Assembly (NCBI GenBank): GCA_025529335.1
Contig: JAMYHX010000047.1
Span: forward strand, 1-64,000
DNA length: 64,000 bases
Source of the DNA: Rhizopus sp. PT2906
Taxonomy: Eukaryota; Mucoromycota; Mucoromycetes; Mucorales; Rhizopodaceae
Reading direction: 5' to 3'
Below are positions 36,111-46,304 of this stretch, piece by piece (the first letter of the stretch is position 1; the number at the start of each line of letters is the position of its first letter). Position numbers and translations under genes: made by a program. Below the pieces are notes generated by a model that saw only the letters and a program-made list of their open reading frames with translations, was not told the DNA's origin and did not search any database.

Positions 36111-37666
36111 TTATACACTTGCAACTTTTAGAACGCGAACGCATGCATCCACCATGTCTGAAGATTGCTCCACAGCTTTACAACAGTCCTCAAAGGGAGC
36201 TTTCCATGCAGAGCTTTTTAAAGAAATGTCAGCTATTGCCTTTACCAAGACTAGTGCGAGCATATAACATTGTGCAGGGTCAAGCGTAACAGCAGAAGGA
36301 TCAGAGAGATTGAATGTTTTAATAATGTTGACTATGTCATCTTCCATATTTTCTTGGATTCCTATCTGTGTTCTTATGATTTGGTACCTACACATATCAA
36401 GTTAATGACCTAATCTAATAATGCAATAGTAACACATACGCTTCTAGAATACGCTCACTCAATATCTGCCCTCTGAGATAAGTTGTTTCATCCAGCGTTC
36501 GGCGCTCTTCCTGTAGTAGGAGCATGACATCCAGTTTTGTTTGATGTTTTTGCAGATCACTTAAATAGAGCCTTGTTGCCCTTGTGGTCATATGATCTAG
36601 CATAGTCCATATACTCCCAAACAGTGATAATACAGGACGTTTTCTGTCCTTTTGTTTAGGTTGCGGTTTTGTTTGGACCTGTATTACATTCTCCTGCGTC
36701 GTGTCTACAGGCGTCATTGCAGGAGCACTCTTTGGCTCAGTGACTATGTCTGGTTTATCCATATCCATGTCCTTAAGCATCATCATAGTTCTAAACAGCT
36801 CATCTTCGTCTGTGGGATCTATGACTTCTTTTTCTTCTTGGGTTTGCTCTGGGTTCTTGTCCTTCTTCTTAAGTACTACTGTCGCAGACGCTTTTCTGTC
36901 AGTGTTGATCTCAATTTTATATCCTTCGATAGTATCAAAAGTATGTACGCTAGGGGCAGCCACAGACCTGGCAGTGTCTTTCTCTACAATCTCTAGCGGA
37001 TTCTCTAGAGATCCCTTTGGTATATTATCGAGTAAATGTTGAACATAATGCTGTCGAATATCCTCTCCTGTTTTCTTTATTTCTGTCTTTAATCGTCGTT
37101 GGTTCACTGCTGATCTATTTCAAAGAACATAAGTTCATTTTTCTTCTCTATAAGTGCATGACTTACTCAAAGTCTTGATCAGGTGTAATCACATGAACCT
37201 CGACCTGTTTATTCAAATCTCGAAACCAGACAGGCTCCTCTGATAACTGTAGACTATAGTATTTTGATTTCATAAAACATGATTCCGAGCAATAGCTAGC
37301 GAGTTCTGTCTGATCAAACACTTTTCTCTGCACAAGTGAGATCTTGTACTTGTGAAGCTGCTGAGGTTCACTATCACACAACGGATATCCACACCAATTC
37401 TGAACCACACGTTCTTCAATAACCTCAGCAAATGTCCTTGGCTGAAGGTATGTTACTGCCTTCTCGAGCATAGGCTTTGGAACCTTTGGCTGTGAAAAGA
37501 GTTTCTCCTGCCAAACAAAGACAAGTTTATCAATCTTTTGGCGATGTACTGCGCTATCTTTGATGAGCTGTTGTTTGGCTGTCATCACCGGCTTCTTCTT
37601 TCTTTGGACAGGACGTCGCTTGGATGAGGAAGGCACTGTTTTGTGCATTGTTGGCTGCGCATCCAT
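36111..37666 (-). CDS. RPAP2: RNA polymerase II-associated protein 2 / Rtr1 CTD phosphatase
   Basis: Family members bind RNA polymerase II and remove Ser5 phosphate from its C-terminal repeat; they also assist nuclear import. Exons 37666-37167, 37114-36440 and 36387-36111 give 483 residues. The Rtr1/RPAP2 zinc domain lies at about residues 80-150: NWCGYPLCDSE, then KYKISLVQRKVFDQTEL, then YCSESCFMKSKYY, supplying the C...C and CxxxC ligands. The next block LSEEPVWFR is also conserved. The middle (about 230-330) is acidic and lysine-rich. Size lies between yeast Rtr1 (226) and human RPAP2 (612). The start is the ATG after a poly-T tract, 145 bases from divergent COQ4. Confidence 0.92.
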
Positions 37667-37811
37667 TGTTGTATATATGTAAAAAAAAAAAAAAAAAGTA
37701 ATCAGTTCCTTTACTGGGATCACCATTTTCTTTTTCAGCTACATTCACTCTCCCCTTCCTGCACCCTCCTCCCCTCCCCTTCTCATTTCTTTTTTTCATT
37801 TAAAGAAAATT
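37667..37811. promoter_or_regulatory. Bidirectional promoter between RPAP2 and COQ4
   Basis: Start codons diverge across 145 bases containing a T/C-rich block (about 37725-37800) and a run of A bases near 37681. The layout implies a shared promoter. Confidence 0.6.
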
Positions 37812-38761
37812 ATGCAGCGAGTTCGTTACAAGTTACTTGCTGCTCAACAACCTTATTTACGTCTACTTGCTCGTTCTTGGTCGTCCACCAGCGCAGTAAA
37901 TCAAGGTAAATTAAGCTTGTCATGACAGTGATACTGTTTGGTTGATTGTAATTTAGAGAAAAAACACAAGTTGTATGATACTCATATTCCGATTTCAAAC
38001 ACTGAAAGAGCTGTTTTGACTGTTGGATCTGCATTTGCTGCACTTGCCAACCCGCTACGAGGAGGTATTGGATACAATGGTAACCTTGGCAGATATTAAT
38101 ATATGATTAGACATGGTAGCAACATTAGGAGAAACAACAGGTCACTTATTTTTAACCAGGATCCGGGATCAAATGCTTCAGTCAGACGAAGGACGCCGTA
38201 TTTTACGAGAACGACCAGTAATTAATACAAAGACAATTAATTTTGATAAGCTCAAGGAAGAATGTGCACCTGGCACATTTGGACATGCTTATGTTTCTTG
38301 GCTTGAGGGTGAAGGTGTTACACCTGATACTCGCTGTGAGGTAAACAAAAGAAAATACGGGACATGCACCATATTGATATCATTTGCTGTGATAGGTTCA
38401 ATTTGTAGACGATGAGGAGCTAGCCTATGTCATGAGTCGATATCGTCAGATTCATGATTTCTTTCATACATTGACAGGTTTGGGTGTTACAGTAGAAGAA
38501 GAGATCGCATTAAAGTGGTTTGAGTGGGTACAGACAGGTCTTCCCATGACAATGCTCGCCTCCCTTTTTGGGCCACTTCGATTGACTTGGCCAGAGCGTA
38601 TCAGACTTTACCGAGACTATGTACCGTGGGCACTTCAGTGTGGTGCGTCATGTACACCTCTTATGAACGTTTATTATGAACATAATTTTCATATGCCACT
38701 TGATGAGCTTCGTAAGCAACTTGGAATTATTTTACCCCTCTCCACGACTAGCTTACAGTAA
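37812..38761 (+). CDS. COQ4: Ubiquinone biosynthesis protein COQ4, mitochondrial
   Basis: Organises the coenzyme Q synthesis complex on the mitochondrial inner membrane; recent work in the field assigns it the C1 decarboxylation/hydroxylation step. Exons 37812-37905, 37957-38079, 38111-38340 and 38396-38761 give 270 residues. The N-terminus (MQRVRYKLLAAQ...ARSW) is a basic amphipathic mitochondrial targeting signal. Conserved blocks: SAFAALANPLRGG, GRRILRERP, FGHAYVSWL, then the metal site HDFFHTLTGLGVTVEEE with His169, Asp170, His173 and Glu185 in the HDxxHx11E pattern, and WFEWVQTGLPM. The second intron is only 31 bases; reading through it would meet a stop, so it must be spliced. Confidence 0.97.
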
Positions 38762-38869
38762 TAAATATACACGAAAACACACATTAAAAGAAAGAGAAAT
38801 AGTACATGTAATAGATAGATGATTACTGCTCTCATTATTATTGTTATTCAAAATATCAAATTAACCCAG

Positions 38870-38888
38870 TTCAGCCACAGTGGCTGAA
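38870..38888. repeat. Perfect 19-base inverted repeat between convergent genes
   Basis: TTCAGCCAC, one base, then its exact complement GTGGCTGAA. It lies in the shared 3' region of COQ4 and the pacifastin-like gene. It could form a hairpin in either transcript or be a dimeric protein-binding site. Confidence 0.75.
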
Positions 38889-38952
38889 TGTTTGTTTTAT
38901 TTGTTCCTGGCTGTAATCTTTTGTCTTTACTGTACACGTCTTTATAATATAT

Positions 38953-39270
38953 TTAATTAGGTCTATCACAAGTCATAGTATAACATCCTGCATCATGTCG
39001 TAAGCCACTTTCAGGGCAGAAGCATAGGTAACATTTATATTGGAAAGTTGTGTACGGCTTACACTGGACACCGCTCTTTTCTTTTTCAAATAAGCAAAGC
39101 ATATTACTACAATCAGCGTCTTCTTTTCGACCAGATTTTGTGCATGTGCATATATTACAAGCGTCTTTTGCCTTGAATGTATCACCCGGTTTACATGTCC
39201 CTGAAGAAGGAGCAGCAGAAACAATATAGAGGAGAGGAGCCACAGTGAATAATAGAGAGAGAAGCTTCAT
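38953..39270 (-). CDS. Secreted cysteine-rich protein with two pacifastin-like domains
   Basis: A single exon of 105 residues. Residues 1-20 form a signal peptide (MKLLSLLFTVAPLLYIVSAA) with a good cleavage site after Ala20. The mature protein has 12 cysteines in two repeats. Repeat 1 (about 26-59) reads C-x11-CNICTC-x10-C-x4-C; repeat 2 (about 70-101) reads C-x9-C-x2-C-x-C-x10-C-x4-C. The CNxCxC core and spacing match the pacifastin light-chain family of serine protease inhibitors, best known from arthropods. Repeat 1 ends in MLC, and the P1-type position before the last Cys could be Leu. Inhibitor activity is inference. Alternatively it is a small secreted effector that arrived at the same spacing independently. 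Confidence 0.78.
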   Translation of the reverse strand: MKLLSLLFTVAPLLYIVSAAPSSGTCKPGDTFKAKDACNICTCTKSGRKEDADCSNMLCLFEKEKSGVQCKPYTTFQYKCYLCFCPESGLRHDAGCYTMTCDRPN

Positions 39271-40750
39271 AATGATGAAAGAAATTGAAGAGAAAAAAAA
39301 AAAGAAGTAATTTAAGCTCTATTTATATAGTCAAAAAAAAAAACTGATGTAGTCGAAAAAACAATGCTTTATTTTTTCCGTCTTTTATTGATTACATAAA
39401 ATGATACGTAATATGAAGCATATGGCTAAACCTGTTTAATTTGCCACAGTTTATGTTACTCATTCAATATAGTCAATGTACGTCATTGATCTGACCAAAA
39501 TAGAAATTATAAAACAGCTTTTGTTGAAACATACGATGAACACCAGACTGTGCATGGAAGAAGTCACGGTTTAGTAACTAAAGATAAAATAATCTTGACT
39601 TAAGAGAGAAAGGGTTCGATAATCATCTTTCTTTTGTTATACTTTCAAATTCATTTGGCTTTAAACCAAGATATTTCCTTTGCTAACTATTAGGAAGGAG
39701 CCTGATCTTAAAAATACCAGGTTACAGCTTGTTCCTTGGACAGAAACAAAAAGAGAGAGAGAGAGAAAATAGGTACCATGTAGTGATCAGTCTATTATAC
39801 AATTGTATTTGTAACTTGGAAGCAAAGTAAAGTAAAAAAAAAAAACAAATTGAAGAGACGTTAAATATATTCCACAAAAAGAGTCAACCCTAGTTTATAA
39901 GAGAGCAGCTCATCAGAATTACGCGCTTCTTTTTCTCCAAATAACAATGTTATGTTGACCAAGATGGGATATTAAGAGTTTCTCCTTTTTGAAAAAGAGC
40001 TTTCTCTTTTAACTGGTGTGTCCTTCATTTCTAATTTAGCAGAGAGTATTGACGGATTACCCGGAAAAGGTTCCGAGAAATATCTTGTTCCTTTTGCCGG
40101 ATGTTTCCGTGTCCTGGAATATCCTTGTTCATATGAAAATGAATAACCTCTTAATAATGTATGCTCCATGTTAGTTATTTCTTTTATACTCACATCCTAT
40201 GCTTCTTTCTGACATACATCTTCTTTTTTTGTATATTCAAAAAGGAGGGAATACTTTCCCCAGACTTGAAAACGATTTCATTGGATGATATTTAACATTG
40301 TGTGTGGAGTATGAACTATAGAATGATCATGTAAATAAACTTGAGACAACAATGGCTTGATTTTAATATCGTTATTTACCCTCTGTGCCTACTTGTTCCT
40401 TTTCTTTAAAAAAAAAATGGCCTCATGTGCAAGAAGTGTGGGTGTATCATGAGAAAATAAAGTGTATTCTAAAAAAAAAAAAAAAGTCAAGAGAATGAAT
40501 CGAAGATTTAAAAAAGACGTTAAGCTTGACTGTTGCTTTTGAAGAAGCTAAAGATGGTTGCCAATGGCCATTTATGAAGCATAGTTTATTCTTTTAGAGT
40601 GAAATGCAATTAGTTTATAGGCTGCATAAATTCAAAAAGGATGTTTCTCTGAGTTCCGAAATTAACCAATACAAGCAAATCAGCTCACTCTTTCTCTCGC
40701 GAATATATAAAACTACTATTTACTTTTCCCTTTCTTTCTTTATTTACAAT
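39271..40750. other. Intergenic region with one doubtful small gene
   Basis: Mostly AT-rich, with several A/T runs. The only candidate is the open frame at 39972-40193, listed separately. Confidence 0.5.
39972..40169 (-). CDS. Doubtful small open reading frame
   Basis: From an ATG near 40169 it encodes about 66 residues starting MEHTLLRGYSFSYEQGY and rich in Arg, Lys, Ser and Pro, with no known domain. Its composition is more protein-like than the surrounding frames. It could be a short regulatory protein or a chance frame; low confidence. Confidence 0.25.
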   Translation of the reverse strand: MEHTLLRGYSFSYEQGYSRTRKHPAKGTRYFSEPFPGNPSILSAKLEMKDTPVKRESSFSKRRNS

Positions 40751-41071
40751 ATGCTTTCAAGATCAATTCAACGCTCTTCTCGACTTCCTATCCTTCGTCT
40801 TACTAGACGATTTACTACATATCACACAGGCAGTGAAGGTGCAACTGCAAGTACTGGTGCTTTTGGTGAAAAGGAAAAGGCTGTTGAAAATCAATGGGCC
40901 CGTGCACATGTAGGTGTAACTTTTTATTGAAAAGAATATTTACAAACTGTAAAACAGGATGCTGAAAAAATCAAGCTATTGCGTAAAGCATTGGAGAAAC
41001 AAGAGCAGGAGACAGCTGCACTCAAGGATAACCTCAATGAACTGGAGAAAAAGCACAAGATAAACAAATAA
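40751..41071 (+). CDS. INH1: Mitochondrial F1F0-ATPase inhibitor IF1
   Basis: Binds F1-ATPase at low matrix pH and stops futile ATP hydrolysis. Two exons (40751-40909, 40958-41071) give 90 residues. Residues 1-25 are a basic mitochondrial presequence (MLSRSIQRSSRLPILRLTRR). The inhibitory core GAFGEKEKAVENQWARAHDA spans the splice site. The C-terminal half is one long coiled coil (KIKLLRKALEKQEQETAALK), which mediates dimerisation. Length and order fit fungal IF1. The intron is 48 bases, phase 0. Confidence 0.93.
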
Positions 41072-41195
41072 TCTAGCTTTTATCTATCCTGCATAATTTT
41101 TTATTATTTCTCGTTTTCATTTGTTAAATAAATCAATATCAATCATAGCTACATCTTTGTTGCCTTCTCTATCATTTTATTCATACAAAACTGAT

Positions 41196-41475
41196 TTAGG
41201 ATATCATAAATATATGTCTTGAGATGTCTTCAAACCTTCTTTGAACATCCTTGAGGATCTCATTATCCTTGTCATCTGAGATAAAAATGGCTGACAAAGC
41301 CTTTGATATTAAAATGATCAACACAATCCACTCTATAAAGATAACAATCGACGCTTTTCTGCCATATCATAGTTGATGATAATATTCACTTGCTCAATAT
41401 CAAAACCTTTGGCCAAAAGCATCAATAGTTACCACGATACGCTTTTCAAATTCCTTCATACGGAACTACCCTCTA
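41196..41475 (-). pseudogene. DEAD-box RNA helicase C-terminal remnant
   Basis: Minus-strand reading gives KRIVVTIDAFG then, after a frame change, DIEQVNIIINYDMA, matching helicase motif V of Dbp5/Sub2-like DEAD-box proteins (xxxTTDxxARGIDxxxVxxxINYDxP). Further on, LYRVDCVDHFNIKGF resembles motif VI (HRxGRxGRFGxKG), and ISDDKDNEILKDVQRRFED resembles the helicase end. Stops and frame changes show a dead fragment. The arginine finger of motif VI is lost. It lies just beyond the 3' end of FEX. Confidence 0.45.
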
Positions 41476-41522
41476 TAAGGTATAAATCCAATGAGACAGG
41501 GGCATAGAAATGGCTTTTATTG

Positions 41523-42605
41523 TTACGACACGCAAATGGCTGATGGATGCACACCCTGAGTCCAGATATAAGAGCCCAGAATGACAAACATAAAGCATTG
41601 CCCAACAACAACAGAGGATATACCATAGATGTAACTGTTTACCAAAGGTAATGCGTTTAATTCAACCTACATAATTCAGGTAAATTTCTCTCTTTTTTTT
41701 ATATAAGCTAAACTTTGGGATTACCATAAAGGTTGAAATAGTTGTCAAACATCCGCAAAACCCATCTGCGAGTGCCTGTAGGACATAACATTTAGTTGGA
41801 GTCATGATGATTGCACCCGACTGGAGAAGAGACAGGACTGCTAGTATGATTGTGCCTAATATGTTGGCAGTAAATGTGCCTACTAAAAAGAGCGAATACA
41901 AAGATGAATTGTAAAATGATAGCACCCATCTTAAAAGTGCACCGGCAGGAGCAAACACGCAAGCCAATGCGAGTTCTTTTTGACCCTTTCCAAAGATTGC
42001 AGCAAAAATTACACCGATCCAACAGAGAATACCAAAGGATATCACCAAATGATCTCTCATTGACAGATATTTTGATGTAAAGCCTTGAGGAGCAACTTTT
42101 ACTTCTGGAATATCTGTTCTCTTATACATCTTTCCTATGTGCTGACCAAATACTAGAGCTTGTTGGGACATGGCAAGTGTCACCAGGAACACAGATATTG
42201 CTGCCAGCACATTTTTCCCTCGGGTATGTGGGTTTGCATTATAATTGGCAAACTCTTTAAAGATTCCTAATTGCCAAGAAGAGAACGTCGTGATAGATCC
42301 ACAAAGGCCAGATGATAAGCCACCGTGAAGAGGATAGTACCTTTTGATGTCAAATCTAATGTTTTTTGTCTATACATTTATATTTACCATTGAAATAGTA
42401 AAGTCTTATTTGCCATAACAACTCCCATAATAAAGCATCCAATCCACTGTGCATAAACAAGACTGAAAACAGGTGATCCAGGATAAGTCTCTAAACGACT
42501 AAGTGCAATCCTTATGAGAACACCAACGATCGAGAAAGGTATAATAGTTGCTGCAATGACAAACTTATTCTCATTTACCACCAAGACTTTCTCCTCATTT
42601 GCCAT
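41523..42605 (-). CDS. FEX: Fluoride export protein FEX (CrcB family, two-domain)
   Basis: A plasma-membrane fluoride channel that protects cells from toxic fluoride. Exons 42605-42388, 42340-41725 and 41666-41523 give 325 residues. Two CrcB halves are fused, as in all fungi: half 1 has YPGSPVFSLVYAQWIG and HGGLSSGLCGSITTFSSW; half 2 has FAPAGALLRWVLS, FTANILGT and DGFCGCLTTISTF. Each contains the GxTTxS pore motif. About nine hydrophobic segments are visible. The third exon is easy to miss, because reading through its intron gives a short false tail with a stop at 41662. With splicing the protein continues VELNALPLVNSYIYGISS and ends in WTQGVHPSAICVS, typical of FEX. Confidence 0.94.
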
Positions 42606-42902
42606 TGCAAGACAAAAGAAAAAGGCTCAAAAATTTCCCTCTGACTTTAAAAGTGCTTATCAGATAGAAAAGTCATTGTCAGTTCTTTCGATATGAAAAA
42701 GGGGGATAAGAATGGGTATCTTTTTTTTTTTTCTTGAACTAAAGACAAGATAACTTCTTCTTTTCTTTACTTTTCTTTCTTATTGTTTACTAAAAAGACA
42801 TTACAAACAAGGTTATCTGAACTTGGACTGTGACACGATTTACTGAGCTTCAATTGATTTAAAAGTTTTGCCCTTTCTTTTTTCATTTTATATATTCTTT
42901 CA
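42606..42902. promoter_or_regulatory. Divergent promoter between FEX and GNAT gene
   Basis: 297 bases separate the two ATGs. T-rich tracts at about 42720-42735 and 42755-42780 and a TATA-like TTTTATATATTC just before the GNAT start are visible. Confidence 0.5.
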
Positions 42903-43555
42903 ATGAACAAAACTTTAGAATTGTATAATATCAGAGAAGCTTCTGAAGCAGATTTGCCTCAAATATGCGAGATATTCAATGAACGCATCTCCAATTCCAC
43001 TTGTATATTTGTATACAATACAGTTTCATTAGAAAATAGACTTGCTTGGTTCAATGACCTTAAATCAAAGGGTTATCCTATCATTGTTGCTGCAGAGAAA
43101 GAATCAGACAAGGCTGTTGCTTATGCTTGTTTTGGATCATTTAGACCACACCCTGCATACGTATTGTAAATATAAACAGTATATAAATATACATTGACTC
43201 ATCTATATATTTTACTGATAGATCTACTGAAGTTTCCTTGTATATTCATCAACAGCATCAACGAAAAGGTCTCGGTGGTCTCATGCTCAAGGAAATGCTA
43301 CGAATTGCAAAAGATATGCAGTTCCATAGCATCATTGCAAGTATCACAGCTGACAATGAAGGCTCGATTGTGCTGTTTTCCAAGTTTGGATTTCGCCATT
43401 GTGGAGTTACACATCAAGTGGGGTATAAATTTGGCAAGTTTTTAGACGTTGTGTTTATGGAGTACTTGACAGATACACCAATCATTTCACAAGAGATTCC
43501 ATCCTTTAAGGCATTTCCATGGGGTGCCTATACTTTTAATAAAAGCTTATTCTAA
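42903..43555 (+). CDS. GNAT acetyltransferase, phosphinothricin-acetyltransferase-like
   Basis: Two exons (42903-43165, 43222-43555) give 198 residues. The N-terminus IREASEADLPQICEIFNERI and the block YACFGSFRPHPAY are those of the MnaT/PAT group of N-acetyltransferases. The acetyl-CoA site is VSLYIHQQHQRKGLGGLML (QxxGxG/A form QRKGLG). NEGSIVLFSKFGFRHCG and VGYKFGKFLDVVFMEYL complete the fold. Relatives acetylate phosphinothricin, methionine sulfone or related amino-acid analogues; a detoxifying role is likely but the substrate is not known. The donor at 43166 (GTAAAT) was chosen over an earlier GTATTG because only it keeps frame. Confidence 0.92.
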
Positions 43556-44007
43556 ATAAAGGCTTTAATCATTCATAGATAGGGTGAGCAGTACCATCTA
43601 CGACAATATAATATTTAGTCATAAAGAATGGATTACTGCTTTGCTAAGAAATAGCAACTTCTTCTTCAGCGCTTGTGCACTCTAGAATGTGAGTCTTTCT
43701 TAAGCTTCTGCGCACAAAATTGTTCAAGGTTCGAAGCATTGAGTGTTTGCAAAGGGGTAACAATGGGCAATACACGTTTATTCTTTAGAGTGAATATCAG
43801 AGAAAGTATTTTTGAGCTGTTGCTTCTAAGCAACACAATGTTACAAGGCACGCTTTTGTTACTTTATGTAACTGTTTCTGAGAGTTGCACAAAGCTGAAT
43901 AAAATAGCCATGATAAACATATTTCTACCATACATTCTCTCTTCAGGGTCATTCTAAAGGCAAAAGCATGTAATAGCTTCTGGAAAATAAGGACAGATAT
44001 GTCTTTA

Positions 44008-44930
44008 TTACTGTATCTGGCATACATTAGACATTGATGACCATGCGTCTTTGATACTCTCTGCAATAAAATTAGACTTTTGTTCTTCACCTGGGATACT
44101 CATGATTTGTTTGAACCAGTTACAAGTAAATCGTTTACCATTATTTCTTGCTTCACACATTCCCACAGCATAATAAAGCTCGCGAATATGTCTTTGAGTG
44201 TAGCTACTATTACGCACATTCTGCGTCGATGTGAACACCACTGAAGGTTCAAAGCTTTTTGAAAGCTTATAAATCCTTCTGATCTCTGCTACAAACCCTT
44301 CTATAGCTTATATTAGAGAAACTCATCTATGCATAGACACAACTCACCATCGCTTGCAGTGACAGCATCCATATTATCTTCCAAGTCATCACGAAATTCT
44401 TCATCAACATGCGTAAATACAATGATAACAAAGTTCCAAAAGTCCTTTCCAAGCAGCTGATGGAATAAAACAAGCATGTTTTGAGTATATGCGTCTAATC
44501 TAACTCCAAAGGAATTAATATCAAATCACCAAATAGCTTATTTTTCTTTGACCTTATATCATTGATGTTGAATACCAAAAAGAATGCACTTACGCCATAT
44601 TGAAGTGATTTAAAATATTTAATCATTTCTTGTATGCTTTGGCGGTCGTGAACGCTAGAGTCTATGAGTCCAGGAGTATCAATCAGGTGACAATATTGTA
44701 AAGAAGGGGCAAACTTCCATTCTTTTGTGATTCCGTCAACTTGTTGTGTAGTCAGCTACAAGTAGGGATAAGCTTATTTGTATCGTTTATATTTTATTAC
44801 TTACTTCTACACCATTTCCAGTTTCAAATGTATATTCACCAGTAATTGCGTTTAATAAGCTTGACTTTCCAGTTCCAACCGCGCCAAGAGCTGAGACAAC
44901 AAAGGTGCTTTTTTCTTCTCCTGATATCAT
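44008..44930 (-). CDS. AIG1/GIMAP-type GTPase
   Basis: Four exons (44930-44805, 44755-44553, 44499-44348, 44300-44008) give 257 residues. The P-loop is GAVGTGKSSLLNAITGE (about residues 16-32), switch II is HLIDTPGLID, and FTHVDE stands at the G4 position. YGVSAFFLVFNINDIR and LLGKDFWNFVIIVFT are typical of the AIG1 family, also known from plant and animal immune GTPases. The second intron begins GTCAAAG, a weaker donor; splicing there joins NINDI-R-LDAYTQNM in frame, while other choices break the protein. No transmembrane tail is visible, so it is probably cytosolic. Function in fungi is poorly known. Confidence 0.9.
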
Positions 44931-46230
44931 AACTATTAAGAAATAAAAAAAAAAAGAAGGCTTGGGTGAGATCTAACAAGAAAAAGAACCAAGAAGGTGG
45001 CTGACAGTAGATCCATGATTCTGTGTGGTACAAGAAGCCATTTCCTTACTAATGCAGTAATCGATCAACGCCCATTGAGAGTACGGTCATTCTATTCTCA
45101 ATTTGAAAAGAAAAATGCTCAAGTATATACCTAGATCTTGTGATAACGTGCGACAAGAGTTTGAGTAGTAAAGGTTAACAACTTTGGTGTTTCCTTTTGT
45201 CATTATTTCTTGGAATATTGCGTACCACAAATTGAAAGCTCATTCAGAATTCAAAGGGACCACATCTATCCAAAATGTTTGGACAAGGATGTGTTTACGT
45301 CCCTAAAAGGCTTGCAAGCTATTTTCTGGCTCTTTTAAACAATAATTTGTATTTGCTGAAAATACAGACTATTATTTTTCGTATCATCTAGAGACACATG
45401 AGTCAGCCTTTACGAAAAAAAAAAAAAATATGACTGAATTTGAGATTAACATACGGCTTTCTTTAGTTACGTCTCTACTTTAAAAATGATTAATATAAAG
45501 AGCCACTTTTACTCACAAATGATCTTGTTTATAAAAATACAATGTGCATCTTAATCTGAATAAAGGGATGGCCTATGGATGTAGCGTCAAAAAGTAGACA
45601 TGGCCAGCTATTTTGCTTTAAATCAAGAAATAAATCAACTTTTACAGAGCAGCGCGTTCCCAACCACTGTGCAAAGAGAAACATAAAAAGATAAACTCTT
45701 AAAGACACACCCATTCAAGTCCTTGAAAGAAACGTAAAATAAGAGGATAACTGGTATAATCCCACTGTTCTTTCCTATTTGAACAATAATAGGATGATCT
45801 AATTGTCACGCTTTTATTTATGCCTTGTTAATAAAAAATCTCACTATTACCTTTGTCACCGCACTCAAAACGTGTCATTAATGCATTCTCAAAATGAAAG
45901 TGTTGCACAAATAAGGCTGACATTGCTGTGGTTTCACCTTAACGCGCTTGTGTTTTCATAAAAAAGGGGGAGTAATCTGTGAAGAAATTATATATGTAAG
46001 GAAGTAGTGTATAAAACATGATATTGCTTTTGTTATTCTTTGATACCTACTTGATTAACTGTGATAACTATTAAACATCAGGCACACTCTAATAGAGCAA
46101 AAAATATGTCGGGACATAGGCTCTTTCGGGTCGAATATCACACCTATGTACGGGCTCTTCTTTCCTTTTACAGTAAATAACAGAACCTTTCTTTCTTTTT
46201 TCATACAATTCTTGAAAACAAAATTAGAAT

Positions 46231-46265
<35 letters not shown>

Positions 46266-46300
46266 CATTACTACTACTCGAATCCCAACCAACTGTTCCA
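44931..46300. other. Intergenic region with no supported gene
   Basis: Open frames such as 45529-45714 show no motif. An AAT trinucleotide repeat lies at about 46232-46262. The right end borders a Helitron relic. Confidence 0.5.
46232..46262. repeat. AAT microsatellite
   Basis: About ten AAT units in a row just before the Helitron relic. Confidence 0.9.
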
Positions 46301-46304
46301 CCTG

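Noticed and set aside
41662..41724. FEX C-terminus ending in KKKREIYLNYVG
   Set aside because: This is read-through of an intron. Splicing gives a longer, family-like C-terminus.
44594..44602. GTAAGT donor at the end of LQYG in the AIG1 gene
   Set aside because: Using it would delete the conserved VSAFFLVFNIN strand; the later GTCAAAG donor preserves the domain.
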